Source of the DNA: Actinoplanes teichomyceticus ATCC 31121 | Lineage (GTDB): Bacteria > Actinomycetota > Actinomycetes > Mycobacteriales > Micromonosporaceae | Length of the DNA: 64,000 nucleotides | NCBI RefSeq assembly: GCF_003711105.1 | Contig: NZ_CP023865.1 | Location: forward strand, 2,436,001 to 2,500,000 | Direction of reading: 5' to 3' | Shown here: piece by piece, positions 8,187-17,291 of the stretch | How the letters are laid out: the number at the start of each line of letters is the position of its first letter | Position numbering within the stretch: position 1 is the first letter of the stretch | Made by a program: the position numbers and the translations under genes | Notes under the pieces: generated by a model | The model's input: the letters and a program-made list of their open reading frames with translations, nothing else | Database searches by the model: none | What the model was told of the DNA's origin: nothing

Positions 8187-9413
8187 TCAGCCGGTGCCGG
8201 TGGGGATGGTGATGCAGACGGTGGCGCCGCCGCCCGGGGTGTCGCCGATCTGAAGCCGTCCACCGTGGGTGTGCACCAGGCGGGTGCAGGTGGACAGGCC
8301 GATCCCGTGTCCGGGGCTGTGCCCGGGGTTGAGGCGGGTGAACGGTCGGGTCACCTGTTCGCGCTGGTCGGCGGGGATGCCGATGCCGTTGTCGGCGACG
8401 CAGACGCGGTACCACGCGGGGTCGGTGGTGGCGGTGACGGTGATCTGGCAGCGCCGCTGCGGATGGCGGTACTTGACCGCGTTGCCGATGAGGTTCTGCA
8501 GCAGGATGTGCCATTGGGTGCGGTCGCCGGGCACGGTGGGCAGTTCGCCCACGGTCACCTCGGCGTCCGCCTCCATGATCTGTACGGCCAGGTCGTCGAG
8601 GACCTGGCGGGTGATCTCGGCGAGGTCCACGTCGACGGGGTCGCCGGCGTTGGCCGCGGTGGCCTGGGCGAGCACGTCGTCGATGAGCGTGCCCATCCGC
8701 AGCGCCGCGGCGGAGACGCGGTCGGTGCACCAGGAGGCGTCGGCGTCGGCGTTCACCGTGGGCATCAGGCGCAGCTCGGCGGTGTAGGCCAGGATGCCGG
8801 TCAGCGGGCTGCGCAGGTCGTGCGCGAGCTGGGCGGCGAAGTGTCGCAACGTCTCGTTCGTGCCCTCCAGCGCGGCGCGGGTGCGCTGGTGCTGGCGCAA
8901 CAGGTCGGCCACCAGGAACCCGTGCCGGCGCAGCTCCAGCACGTCGACGGCCATCCGGGCGAGCCGGTCCAGGGCCGCCCGCTGCTGCTCGCCGAGCACG
9001 CGGGGGACTTCGTCGAACACACACAGCGTGCCCAGCACGAACCCGTCCGGGGCGCGCAGCTGGGTGGAGCCGTAGAAGCGGAACCGCTGGAACTGGCCGG
9101 TGACGAACGGGTTGGCCACGAATCTCGGGTCGGCGCGGGCGTCCTCGACGTACATCGGCTCCGGGGTGACCATGGCGACCGAGCACATCGAGTCCTCGCG
9201 GCGGCACATCGCGGTGTCGATGCCGACGGCGGCGACCTGGTGCTGATGCTCGGCGTCGATGACGAACAGGATCGAGATCGGGACCTGGCACAGCTGCGCG
9301 GCCAGCTCCACGACCGCCTGCAGGTCCGGCTCGGGCGGGCCGTCGAACAGGTGATAGCGCGCCAGCGCCGCCGTGGCCTGCGCCCGCTTGTCCGTCGGTG
9401 GTATCGGGGTCAC
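8187..9413 (-). CDS. GAF-domain sensor histidine kinase
   Basis: A 408-residue soluble histidine kinase. An N-terminal GAF domain (about residues 20-170) contains CRREDSMCS and the GTLCVFD strand common in these sensors. The dimerisation/phosphoacceptor helix carries the H-box AHDLRSPL near residue 220. The ATPase domain shows the N-box (NLIGNAVKY), G1 (DNGIGIP) and G2 (GHGIGLS). There is no membrane segment, so the signal is cytoplasmic (small ligand or redox). No response regulator lies beside it: an orphan kinase, divergent from the GH92 gene. Confidence 0.88.
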   Translation of the reverse strand: MTPIPPTDKRAQATAALARYHLFDGPPEPDLQAVVELAAQLCQVPISILFVIDAEHQHQVAAVGIDTAMCRREDSMCSVAMVTPEPMYVEDARADPRFVANPFVTGQFQRFRFYGSTQLRAPDGFVLGTLCVFDEVPRVLGEQQRAALDRLARMAVDVLELRRHGFLVADLLRQHQRTRAALEGTNETLRHFAAQLAHDLRSPLTGILAYTAELRLMPTVNADADASWCTDRVSAAALRMGTLIDDVLAQATAANAGDPVDVDLAEITRQVLDDLAVQIMEADAEVTVGELPTVPGDRTQWHILLQNLIGNAVKYRHPQRRCQITVTATTDPAWYRVCVADNGIGIPADQREQVTRPFTRLNPGHSPGHGIGLSTCTRLVHTHGGRLQIGDTPGGGATVCITIPTGTG

Positions 9414-9550
9414 CGTGGTCGCCTCTCGCCAGCTCGTGTCTCGCAGCGCCCGCGCACCTCACCGTACGCCCGGCGCGCGGCGCGGTGGCCGGAACCGATC
9501 GAGCGCGCCGCACTCTTCAGGAGGTTTCCAGTAAGTTTCCGCATCGATAT

Positions 9551-9564
9551 TGACAACGTTGTCA
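9551..9564. promoter_or_regulatory. LacI-type operator upstream of the GH92 gene
   Basis: A perfect 14-bp palindrome with a central CpG, TGACAACGTTGTCA, lies 67 nt upstream of the GH92 ATG. This form is typical of LacI/GalR-family carbohydrate repressors in actinomycetes. No LacI gene is in the window, so the cognate regulator must lie elsewhere. Induction by mannose-containing oligosaccharides is inference. Confidence 0.65.
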
Positions 9565-9631
9565 GGAGCGGGTGACGCTGGCGATCTCTCGTGCCGGCAT
9601 CCACTGTGCACCCGCGCCCCTTGGAGTACGC

Positions 9632-12600
9632 ATGAAATCGATCGGCGGCTCCCTCGCTGCCTCACCCCTCCGGCGGTGGCTGACCGTCGCCGGCACGTTG
9701 CTGCTGCCGCTCGGGGTGCTCGCCGTGCCCGCCACGGCGCACGCCGCGCCCCGGCCCGGCGACTTCCGCTCCTCCGTCGAGTCCGCCGACCCGCAACCCG
9801 CGGCCAGCACCGCCGAGGTCGACGCGACAGGCGCGCCGATCCAGGGCAATCTGACCGGATCGATCCGCGCCGGGCTGCCCGGCAGCGTGCGGGATCGGGT
9901 CACCGAGGTGACCGCCAGCGCCGAGAACGCGCCGAACGAGACCGCGGTCAAGCTCGCCGACGGCGACACGTCGACCAAGTGGCTGGCGTTCAGCCCGACC
10001 GGCTGGGCCGCCTACCGCCTGGCCACCCCGGCAACCGTCGTGAAGTACTCGCTGACCTCGGCGAACGACGCGCCCGGCCGGGACCCCAGGGACTTCGTCC
10101 TCCAAGGCTCGGCCGACGGCGCCGGCTGGACCGACCTGGACAGGCGGACCGGGCAGAGCTTCAGCGGGCGGTTCGCCACCAACACCTACACCTTCACCAA
10201 CACCACGCCGTACGCCTACTACCGGCTCACCATCACCGCGAACTCCGGTGACTCGCTGATCCAGCTCGCCGACTGGGACCTCAGCGACGGCACGGACGTC
10301 CGGCCGCCGGCCACCCCGATGGTCAGCGTGGTCGGATCCGGCCCGGTACGCGGCGCCAACATGAAGCCGGGCGCCGGGTTCACCGGGGTGGCGTCGCTGC
10401 GGTACGCCGGTGGCGCCCTGGCCGCCGGCCGGTCCTACGCGACGAACCGGCTGTTCGACGTGCACATCCCGGTCGGGCCGAAGACCCGGCTCAGCTACCG
10501 GATCTTCCCCGAGCTCACCGGCGAGGACCTGCGCTACCCGGCCACGTACGCGGCGGTCGACCTGCACTTCACCGACGGCAGCTACCTCAGCCGGCGGGCC
10601 CCGCTCGACCAGCACGGCTACCCGCTCACCGCGGCCGGCCAGGGCGCGGCGAAGGTGCTGTACGCCGACGAGTGGAACGCGGTGCAGTCCGACATCGGCG
10701 CGGTCGCGAACGGCAAGACGATCGACCGGATCCTGCTCGCCTACGACAACCCGGCCGCCACCGCCGCCACCCGCTTCCAGGGCTGGCTCGACGACGTGAC
10801 GATCACCGGGACCCCGGCGCCGGTCGACGGCTCCACCCCGGGCTACGTCGACACGCGCCGCGGCACGAACGCCTCCGGCGGTTTCTCCCGCGGCAACAAC
10901 CTGCCGATCACGGCGTTGCCGAACGGGTTCAACTTCCTCACGCCGGTCACCAACGCCACCAGCGACTCGTGGGAGTACGTGTACCAGCGCGGCAACAACG
11001 CCGCCAACCTGCCGATGCTGCAGGGGCTGGCGATCTCGCACGAGCCGAGCCCGTGGATGGGCGACCGCAACCAGATGTCGGTCATGCCGGTGCCGGCCGG
11101 CGGCAACCTCACCGGCCAGCCGAGCGAGCGGGCGCTGGCCTTCCGCCACGACGACGAGACCGCCCGGCCCGACCTGTACCGGGTCGAGCTGCAGAACGGC
11201 CTGATCGCGCGGATGTCGCCGACCGACCACGGCGGCATCCTGGAGTTCACCTTCGCCCCCGGCGCGGCCACCGGCAGCCTGGTCTTCCAGAACGGCACGT
11301 TCACCATCGGCACGGACGGCGCCGTCACCGGCTGGGTGGACAATGGCAGCGGCCTGTCCGCCGGCCGCAGCCGGATGTTCTACGCCGGCACGTTCGACCG
11401 CGCGCCGACCGGCTCGGCGGCCACCTCCGCCACCTTCGACCTCGCGGCGAGCCCGCGGGTGACGCTGCGGTTCGCGACGTCGTTCCTCTCCCTGGAGCAG
11501 GCCCGCCACAACCTCGGCCTGGAGGTCGCCGGCCGTAGCTTCGAGCAGGTCCACGCGGCCGCGACCGCGGCGTGGCAGGACCGCCTGGACCGGATCGAGG
11601 TGCGCGGCGCCACCGAGACACAGCTGGTCACCCTGTACTCCAACCTGTACCGGCTCAACCTGTACCCCAACTCGCAGTCGGAGAACACCGGCACCGCCGC
11701 GCAGCCACGCTGGCAGTACGCGAGCCCGGTGTCCGCGCCGACCGGCACGTCGACCGCGACCACCACCGGCGCGAAGATCGTCGACGGCCAGATCTACGTC
11801 AACAACGGCTTCTGGGACACCTACCGCACCGTGTGGCCGGCGTACTCGCTGCTGTACCCGGACGTCGCCGCCAAGATCGCCGACGGGTTCGTCCAGCACT
11901 ACCGGGACGGCGGCTGGATCGCCCGCTGGTCGTCGCCCGGTTACGCCGACCTGATGACCGGCACCAGCGCGGACGTCGCGCTCGCCGAGGCGTACCTCAA
12001 CGGGGTCGACCTGCCCGACCCGCTGGCCGCCTACGACGCGGCGGTCAAGGACGCGACGGTCGCCTCCGGGCGCGCCGCCGTCGGCCGCAAGGGCATCGAG
12101 ACGTCGCTGTTCCTGGGCTACACGCCGACCTCGACCGGCGAGTCGGTGTCCTGGGCGCTGGAGGGCTTCGTCAACGACTACGGCATCGGCAACATGGCCG
12201 CCGCGCTGGCCAGGGACCCGGCCACGCCGAAGGCCCGGCGGGCCCGGCTGGCCGAGGAGTCGCGGTACTTCCTGGAACGCGCCCGTAACTACGTCCACCT
12301 GTTCGACGCCCGCAGCGGGTTCTTCCAGGGCCGTGACGCCGCCGGCAACTTCCTCGACGGCGACCCGCTGGACTGGGGCGGCGTCTACACCGAGACCAAC
12401 GGCTGGAACTTCGCGTTCACCGCGCCGCAGGACGGTCGGGGGCTGGCCAACCTGTACGGCGGCCGCAAGGCGCTGGAGCGCAAGCTCGACGAGTTCTTCG
12501 CCACCCCGGAGAAGGCCGACCACCCCGGCGGGTACGGCGGCATCATCCACGAGATGCTGGAGGCGCGGGCGGTCCGGATGGGCCAGCTCGGCATGAGCAA

Positions 12601-14785
12601 CCAGCCGTCCCACCACATCCCCTACATGTACGCCTACACCGGCGCGCCGGCGAAGACGCAGGCCATCGTGCGGGAGATCCTCCAGCGCCTGTACGTGGGC
12701 GGCGAGATCGGCCAGGGCTACCTCGGCGACGAGGACAACGGCGAGATGTCGGCGTGGTACGTGCTCAGCTCGCTGGGCCTCTACCCGCTGCAGGTCGGGT
12801 CGTCGCAGTGGGTCGTGGGCTCGCCGCAGTTCACCCGGATGACCGTGCGCCGCGCCGGCGGCGACATCGTGGTCACGGCGGACGGCAACAGCACCCGCAA
12901 CGTCCACGTGCAGAGCGTGAAGGTCAACGGGAAGCCGCAGCGCGGCGTCTCCATCGACTCGTCGGTTCTCGCCCGCGGCGGCACCGTCGAGTTCCGGATG
13001 GGCCCGCACCCGTCGTCGTGGGGGACCGGCGCCGACGCCGCGCCGAAGTCGCTGACCAGGGGAGACCAGCCCCCCAAGCCGTTGCAGGACACCACCGGTC
13101 CGGGTCTGGGCGCGGCGACCGCCGGCGTCCAGGACGCGGCGAGGCTGTTCGACGACTCGTCGGCCACGCAGATGACGTTCCCCTCCGGCACGCCGCAGGT
13201 GGACTGGTCGTACCGGGGCGGCCGGCAGGCGCCGACCTACTACACCCTCACCTCGGGCGCGAAGCCTGGCGATCCGAGCGACTGGAAGCTGCAGGGCTCC
13301 CGCGACGGGATCACCTGGACCACGGTGGACTCCCGGCGTGGCGAGACGTTCGCCTGGCGCAACCAGACCCGGCCGTTCCGGATCGACCGGCCCGGGCGCT
13401 ACACCCGGTTCCGCCTCGCGGTCACCGGCACCACCGGCGCCGAACAGGCCAATCTCGCCGAGATCGAGCTGCTCGCCGGCGGGGACGTGCAGCTCGGGGG
13501 TGGCTCCGTCGCGGTGACCGGGGCGAGCGGCGTGGCGGCGCGCTCCGGCGCCGAGGTGTCCGTCCCGCTGGCCACCGTCACCGGCGGCGCCGCCGGCACC
13601 TACCGGGCCACCATCGACTGGGGCGACGGCTCGCCGGTCAGCACCGGCGCCACGACCCTGAGCTCGCGGGCGGTGTACCGGGTGAGCGGCTCGCACACGT
13701 ACGCCCGGCCCGGTCACTACCAGGCCGCCGTCACGGTGACCGACGGGACCGGCCAGGACTCCGCCACGGTCGGCGTGGACGTGGCGTACGTGCCGGAGTC
13801 CGGCCTCACCGCCGCGTTCGACACCGTCTGCATCGGCGACGACGGCGTGCTCGGCGCGAACTGCGACGCCAAGTCGTGGGCGTACTCCCGGGCCGCGCTC
13901 GCGGCGGCCGGCGTCACCCAGGGGCAGCCGGTGTCCGTGCCCGGGACCGGACTGCGGTTCACGCTGCCGGCGACCCCGGCCGGGCAACCCGACGACGCGA
14001 CCGGCAACGGCCGGACGATCGAGCTGAACCTGCCGGCCGACGCGCGCACCATCGCGTTCATCGGCGCCGGCACCCAGGGCGACCAGAGCACCACCGGCAC
14101 GGCGACGTTCAGCGACGGCAGCACCGCGGCCATCGACATCCGGATGAGCGACTGGACCCTGGGCGGCAACCCCACCGGCACGCCGTCGTACGGCAACATC
14201 GTCGTGGCCCGGGCCGGGTACCGGCTGCACGGCACCGACCGGGACAGCGCGCAGCCGTTCCTGTTCGCCACCGCCCCGTACCGGATCCCGGAGGGCAAGA
14301 CCCTGGTCTCGGTGACCCTGCCGAAGCAGACCGGTGACCCCGGCTCGGCCGGCCGCATCCACGTGTTCGCGGTCGCCGACGACGGCACGCCGCGCCCGGA
14401 GCTGGCGCTGACCGCGGCGGCCGACCGGACGGCCACCGCGGGGCAGGAGCTGTCCGCCGCGCTGGGTGCGGTGACCGGCGGCGTCCCCGGCGCCACCGGC
14501 TACCACGCCCGCGTGCAGTGGGGCGACGGCACGGTCCCGGAGAACGCCACGGTGGACGCCGCCGGCGCGATCGGCGGGAAGCACACGTACGCCCGGCCGG
14601 GCACCTACCGGGTGCACGTCACCGCGTGGGACCGGCTGTCCAGCGGCACGGCCACGTTCACCGTGACGGTGGCCGCGGCGGGGACGCGACCGGCCGTCTC
14701 GGCGTCGCGGTCCGCCACCGGCGCCGGCGTCGTCCCGGGCGCGACCGTCAGCGTGCCGGGGGCGGCGCGGCCGGCATCACGCTGA
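9632..14785 (+). CDS. Secreted GH92 alpha-mannosidase with discoidin-like and PKD domains
   Basis: A 1717-residue secreted enzyme. Residues 1-40 form a signal peptide ending near AHAA. An F5/8-type-C (discoidin-like) domain follows at roughly 85-220. The GH92 catalytic core runs from about residue 400 to 1120 and carries the signature GDEDNGEMSAWYV near residue 1031; GH92 enzymes are Ca2+-dependent exo-alpha-mannosidases, often alpha-1,2. A second discoidin-like domain spans about 1157-1283, with PKD-like repeats near 1320-1385 and 1620-1680. ATG 9632 is preferred over GTG 9572: it has TTGGAG five nucleotides upstream and opens directly on the signal peptide. Probable substrates are fungal or yeast mannans. 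No cell-wall anchor is evident. Confidence 0.92.
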   Translation: MKSIGGSLAASPLRRWLTVAGTLLLPLGVLAVPATAHAAPRPGDFRSSVESADPQPAASTAEVDATGAPIQGNLTGSIRAGLPGSVRDRVTEVTASAENAPNETAVKLADGDTSTKWLAFSPTGWAAYRLATPATVVKYSLTSANDAPGRDPRDFVLQGSADGAGWTDLDRRTGQSFSGRFATNTYTFTNTTPYAYYRLTITANSGDSLIQLADWDLSDGTDVRPPATPMVSVVGSGPVRGANMKPGAGFTGVASLRYAGGALAAGRSYATNRLFDVHIPVGPKTRLSYRIFPELTGEDLRYPATYAAVDLHFTDGSYLSRRAPLDQHGYPLTAAGQGAAKVLYADEWNAVQSDIGAVANGKTIDRILLAYDNPAATAATRFQGWLDDVTITGTPAPVDGSTPGYVDTRRGTNASGGFSRGNNLPITALPNGFNFLTPVTNATSDSWEYVYQRGNNAANLPMLQGLAISHEPSPWMGDRNQMSVMPVPAGGNLTGQPSERALAFRHDDETARPDLYRVELQNGLIARMSPTDHGGILEFTFAPGAATGSLVFQNGTFTIGTDGAVTGWVDNGSGLSAGRSRMFYAGTFDRAPTGSAATSATFDLAASPRVTLRFATSFLSLEQARHNLGLEVAGRSFEQVHAAATAAWQDRLDRIEVRGATETQLVTLYSNLYRLNLYPNSQSENTGTAAQPRWQYASPVSAPTGTSTATTTGAKIVDGQIYVNNGFWDTYRTVWPAYSLLYPDVAAKIADGFVQHYRDGGWIARWSSPGYADLMTGTSADVALAEAYLNGVDLPDPLAAYDAAVKDATVASGRAAVGRKGIETSLFLGYTPTSTGESVSWALEGFVNDYGIGNMAAALARDPATPKARRARLAEESRYFLERARNYVHLFDARSGFFQGRDAAGNFLDGDPLDWGGVYTETNGWNFAFTAPQDGRGLANLYGGRKALERKLDEFFATPEKADHPGGYGGIIHEMLEARAVRMGQLGMSNQPSHHIPYMYAYTGAPAKTQAIVREILQRLYVGGEIGQGYLGDEDNGEMSAWYVLSSLGLYPLQVGSSQWVVGSPQFTRMTVRRAGGDIVVTADGNSTRNVHVQSVKVNGKPQRGVSIDSSVLARGGTVEFRMGPHPSSWGTGADAAPKSLTRGDQPPKPLQDTTGPGLGAATAGVQDAARLFDDSSATQMTFPSGTPQVDWSYRGGRQAPTYYTLTSGAKPGDPSDWKLQGSRDGITWTTVDSRRGETFAWRNQTRPFRIDRPGRYTRFRLAVTGTTGAEQANLAEIELLAGGDVQLGGGSVAVTGASGVAARSGAEVSVPLATVTGGAAGTYRATIDWGDGSPVSTGATTLSSRAVYRVSGSHTYARPGHYQAAVTVTDGTGQDSATVGVDVAYVPESGLTAAFDTVCIGDDGVLGANCDAKSWAYSRAALAAAGVTQGQPVSVPGTGLRFTLPATPAGQPDDATGNGRTIELNLPADARTIAFIGAGTQGDQSTTGTATFSDGSTAAIDIRMSDWTLGGNPTGTPSYGNIVVARAGYRLHGTDRDSAQPFLFATAPYRIPEGKTLVSVTLPKQTGDPGSAGRIHVFAVADDGTPRPELALTAAADRTATAGQELSAALGAVTGGVPGATGYHARVQWGDGTVPENATVDAAGAIGGKHTYARPGTYRVHVTAWDRLSSGTATFTVTVAAAGTRPAVSASRSATGAGVVPGATVSVPGAARPASR

Positions 14786-14816
14786 CGGGCGCCGAGTCGG
14801 CGACCCGGGTGGGACT

Positions 14817-14851
14817 GCCGAGCCCTGGTCACCGGGTGACCGGGGCTCGGC
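14817..14851. terminator. Strong bidirectional hairpin terminator
   Basis: Nine base pairs (GCCGAGCCC with GGGCTCGGC), a T-G wobble, then a further GGTCACC/GGTGACC stem make an almost fully paired 35-nt hairpin. It lies between the convergent GH92 and CorA-like genes, without a clear T-tract. Confidence 0.75.
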
Positions 14852-14905
14852 GGACGTACCCGCCGGGGAGCGCGCCGCCACGGCCCGCTCCCCGGCGGCG
14901 CCCGG

Positions 14906-16126
14906 TCAGCCCCGGGGGCGCCGGGACTGCGCGCGCACCACCAGGATCAGCCCGACACTCATCAGCCCGGCCAGCATCGAACCCAGCAGCATGTACCACA
15001 GCCCGGCCCGCGCGTCGGCGCCCGGCAGGCCCTTGACGTTCGCCCCGTAGAACGCGGCGATCAGCCCGGGAGCCACGAAGACGGCGGCCAGGATGCCCAC
15101 GGTGGCCTGGAACACGCCGTCGCGATCCGCCCGCTCCTGGGCCAGCCGGAACTGCTGGCCCGAGGTGGCGTTCGCGATGAGGTCGAACGACTGCCGGACC
15201 GCCCGGCGCTGCCCCTGCGACTGCGTCAGGAACCGCTCGCAGCTCTGCCTGACCAGTTCCCGGATGTCGTCGGTCATCCCGGGTTGGATGTCCTTGCGGC
15301 GCACCAGGGTGCGGATGGCGTCACGGTTGAGCGTGGCGCCGCGCCCGAGCAGGGCGAGGTGACGCTGCAACCGGTCGAGATCCGGGCCGACGAACAGGCC
15401 GCCGTCGCCGGACGCCTGCTCCAGGAAATAGTTCTCCCAGGTCTCCAGTTCCAGATCGACCGAGTCCACCGACCACTCGATGTGTCCCACCACCGCCTCC
15501 AGGAAGCGGGTCATCCGGGCGTGGCCGTCGCCGCCGCGCACCCCGTCCGACGCCCTCCGGTCGGGCAGCCCCCACGTGCGGTACGGCGAGCCCTCCCCGC
15601 CGGACCGGGCCGTCCAGACGATGACACACCAGCGGGCGGCCCAGACGATCCGGGCGTGCCGGTAGTACGCCACCGGGTCGGCGGTGGCGTCGCCCTGCCG
15701 CCAGTTCACCGACGGGACCAGCACGTCGAACCACGACGCGCCCTCGCCGGCCAGGGCCGGCGGCACGGGCGAGATCCACTCGGCGTGCCAGGGCATGGGT
15801 CGCCGGGCCAGCTCGTCCGCCAGGGCGGTCAGCTCGTCCACCGCCTCGGCCGGAAGCAGCTGCGCGAGGATCAGCCGCACGGCGCCGGTCGTCTCCGGCC
15901 CGGGCTCGCCGATCTCCAGGTCCCATCCGTCGGCGCCGGGGGCGAGCAGGGTGGTCAGGTCGGCCCCGTCGGTGATCCACCCGGACCCCAGCAGCTCGTG
16001 CCGGAAGTTGTCGGTCTCGGGGATCGTCCGGTTGCGCCGCGCGATGTCCGCGCGGGCGCCGGTGACCAGGCGCAACTCCTCGTCGCCGCGGGTGACGCGC
16101 AGCTCGCAGGTGGCCGGCGGCGTCAT
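14906..16126 (-). CDS. CorA-like divalent-cation transporter homologue
   Basis: A 406-residue protein with a long hydrophilic N-terminal region, a helical stretch with many charged residues, and exactly two C-terminal membrane segments (near residues 340-362 and 378-400). This is the layout of the CorA Mg2+/Co2+ channel family. At the end of the first segment, where CorA has GMN, this protein has YGANVKGLPG, a Gly-Ala-Asn variant; selectivity may therefore differ or transport may be lost. It starts inside the stop codon of the glycosyltransferase gene (ATGA overlap), so both are read from one mRNA. The N-terminal 200 residues are not a CorA domain I recognise. Confidence 0.65.
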   Translation of the reverse strand: MTPPATCELRVTRGDEELRLVTGARADIARRNRTIPETDNFRHELLGSGWITDGADLTTLLAPGADGWDLEIGEPGPETTGAVRLILAQLLPAEAVDELTALADELARRPMPWHAEWISPVPPALAGEGASWFDVLVPSVNWRQGDATADPVAYYRHARIVWAARWCVIVWTARSGGEGSPYRTWGLPDRRASDGVRGGDGHARMTRFLEAVVGHIEWSVDSVDLELETWENYFLEQASGDGGLFVGPDLDRLQRHLALLGRGATLNRDAIRTLVRRKDIQPGMTDDIRELVRQSCERFLTQSQGQRRAVRQSFDLIANATSGQQFRLAQERADRDGVFQATVGILAAVFVAPGLIAAFYGANVKGLPGADARAGLWYMLLGSMLAGLMSVGLILVVRAQSRRPRG

Positions 16127-16968
16127 GCCGCGCGGACCTGACGCGCGATCTCCGCCTGCCATGCGGGCGTGGTGAAGGTGCTGATCTCCGCGGGCGTGGG
16201 CAGCGGTGGCTCCAGATCCCGCAGCGTCCGGGGATCGTCGCCGCGCAGGGTGCGCAGGGCGACCAGCCGGTGGTGGCTCCACCGGCGATAGTCCTCCCGG
16301 TTGGCCTCGAACCGGGCGGACCGCACCGTCTGCCCGGCGTGCTGCCGGTAGAGGTAGACCGGGCGTGGCTCGTACCAACCCGGGACGAACGTCGAGACGG
16401 CGAAGAGGACATCCTGGTCCTCCATCTCGGTTCCGGCCGGCCACCCGCCGGCCGCGAGGAGCCACGTGCGGTCGTACATCGCCGCGCCGGGGTGGAAGAA
16501 CAGGTTCTTGTGCAGCCGCCAGACCTCCTCCGGACGGCCGCGCGGCACCGGCCCGGGCGCGTAGGGGCGGCGCGTGAACCTGGCCAGCCGCTTGCCGTCC
16601 GGGAAGAGATCGATGCTCTCGCCGAAGGCGTATCCGAGGTCGGGCCGCTCCCGCAACGGCTCGCACAGTCGCGCCAGGGCGTCCGGGAAGTACTCGTCGT
16701 CCGCGTCGAGCGGGGCCACCCACCGGCCGGCGGAGCGCAGCAGGGCGCGGTTGCGCGTCGCGCTGATGCCCAGCCGCTCACCGTTGGCGGCCACCCGTAC
16801 CCGGTGGTCCGTCGCCGCGCCCGGGATCCGCTGCTCGACCGGCTCGTCGGCGGCGCCGTCGATCTGGATCAGCCACTCCCAGTCGACGTCCTGCCGCAGC
16901 AACGCGTCGTAGGCCCGGGCCAGCAGGTCGACGTGATGCGGAAGAGCCGGCGTGATGACGCTGATCAT
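16123..16968 (-). CDS. Family 2 glycosyltransferase
   Basis: A 281-residue GT-A enzyme with the GT2 start (MISVITPALP), the nucleotide-binding region ending in the metal-binding DADDEY motif near residue 93, and the acceptor-side motif MEDQDVLF. It should transfer a sugar from a nucleotide sugar to an unknown acceptor at the cytoplasmic face. A TAGGAT -10 box (complement of 16975-16980) lies directly before the GAAGG-ATG start, giving a very short or absent leader. Co-translation with a CorA-like membrane protein is unusual. Confidence 0.85.
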   Translation of the reverse strand: MISVITPALPHHVDLLARAYDALLRQDVDWEWLIQIDGAADEPVEQRIPGAATDHRVRVAANGERLGISATRNRALLRSAGRWVAPLDADDEYFPDALARLCEPLRERPDLGYAFGESIDLFPDGKRLARFTRRPYAPGPVPRGRPEEVWRLHKNLFFHPGAAMYDRTWLLAAGGWPAGTEMEDQDVLFAVSTFVPGWYEPRPVYLYRQHAGQTVRSARFEANREDYRRWSHHRLVALRTLRGDDPRTLRDLEPPLPTPAEISTFTTPAWQAEIARQVRAA

Positions 16969-17291
16969 CCTTCGATCCTAGTCACGGCGTCGTGCCGGGC
17001 GCCGTCCGCAGAGGACGGTCCGAAGGCGACGGTCGGCGCCGGGCCGATCCGCTACCGGGCGGCTGCTGATCTCGGGGAGCCCCGATCCGGCGGGCGGTTC
17101 GACCGGTACGCCGGATGCCTCCGAGGCGGCCCGCCGCGTCGCCGCGAGCCGTGGCCGGGCCGGTCGGCGTATCGCCTTCCGTGTCGCCTGTGGCCACGGA
17201 CAGTCGTCGAGCCGGTACGGACCCGTCCCACCGTAGAAATCGGGGAGCGAACCGCCTACAGTGTGCGGACCGAGCGACCTAGGAGGGTGCC
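16969..17291. other. Divergent intergenic region of 323 bp
   Basis: Separates the GT2 gene (minus) from the DUF4173 gene (plus). On the minus side a TAGGAT -10 lies at 16975-16980. On the plus side a TACAGT-like -10 lies near 17257-17262, and an AGGAGG ribosome-binding site at 17281-17286 serves the GTG at 17292. I see no gene, RNA or repeat in the rest. Confidence 0.5.

Noticed and set aside
6307..9513. A 1068-codon minus-strand open frame
   Set aside because: It runs antisense through the acetyltransferase, second MFS and histidine-kinase regions, is Arg/Ala/Gly-rich and shows no domain. Long shadow frames are expected at this GC content.
9662..14617. A 1651-codon minus-strand open frame opposite the GH92 gene
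   Set aside because: Low-complexity Arg/Val/Gly/Ala composition and perfect overlap with a well-supported gene mark it as a codon-bias artefact.
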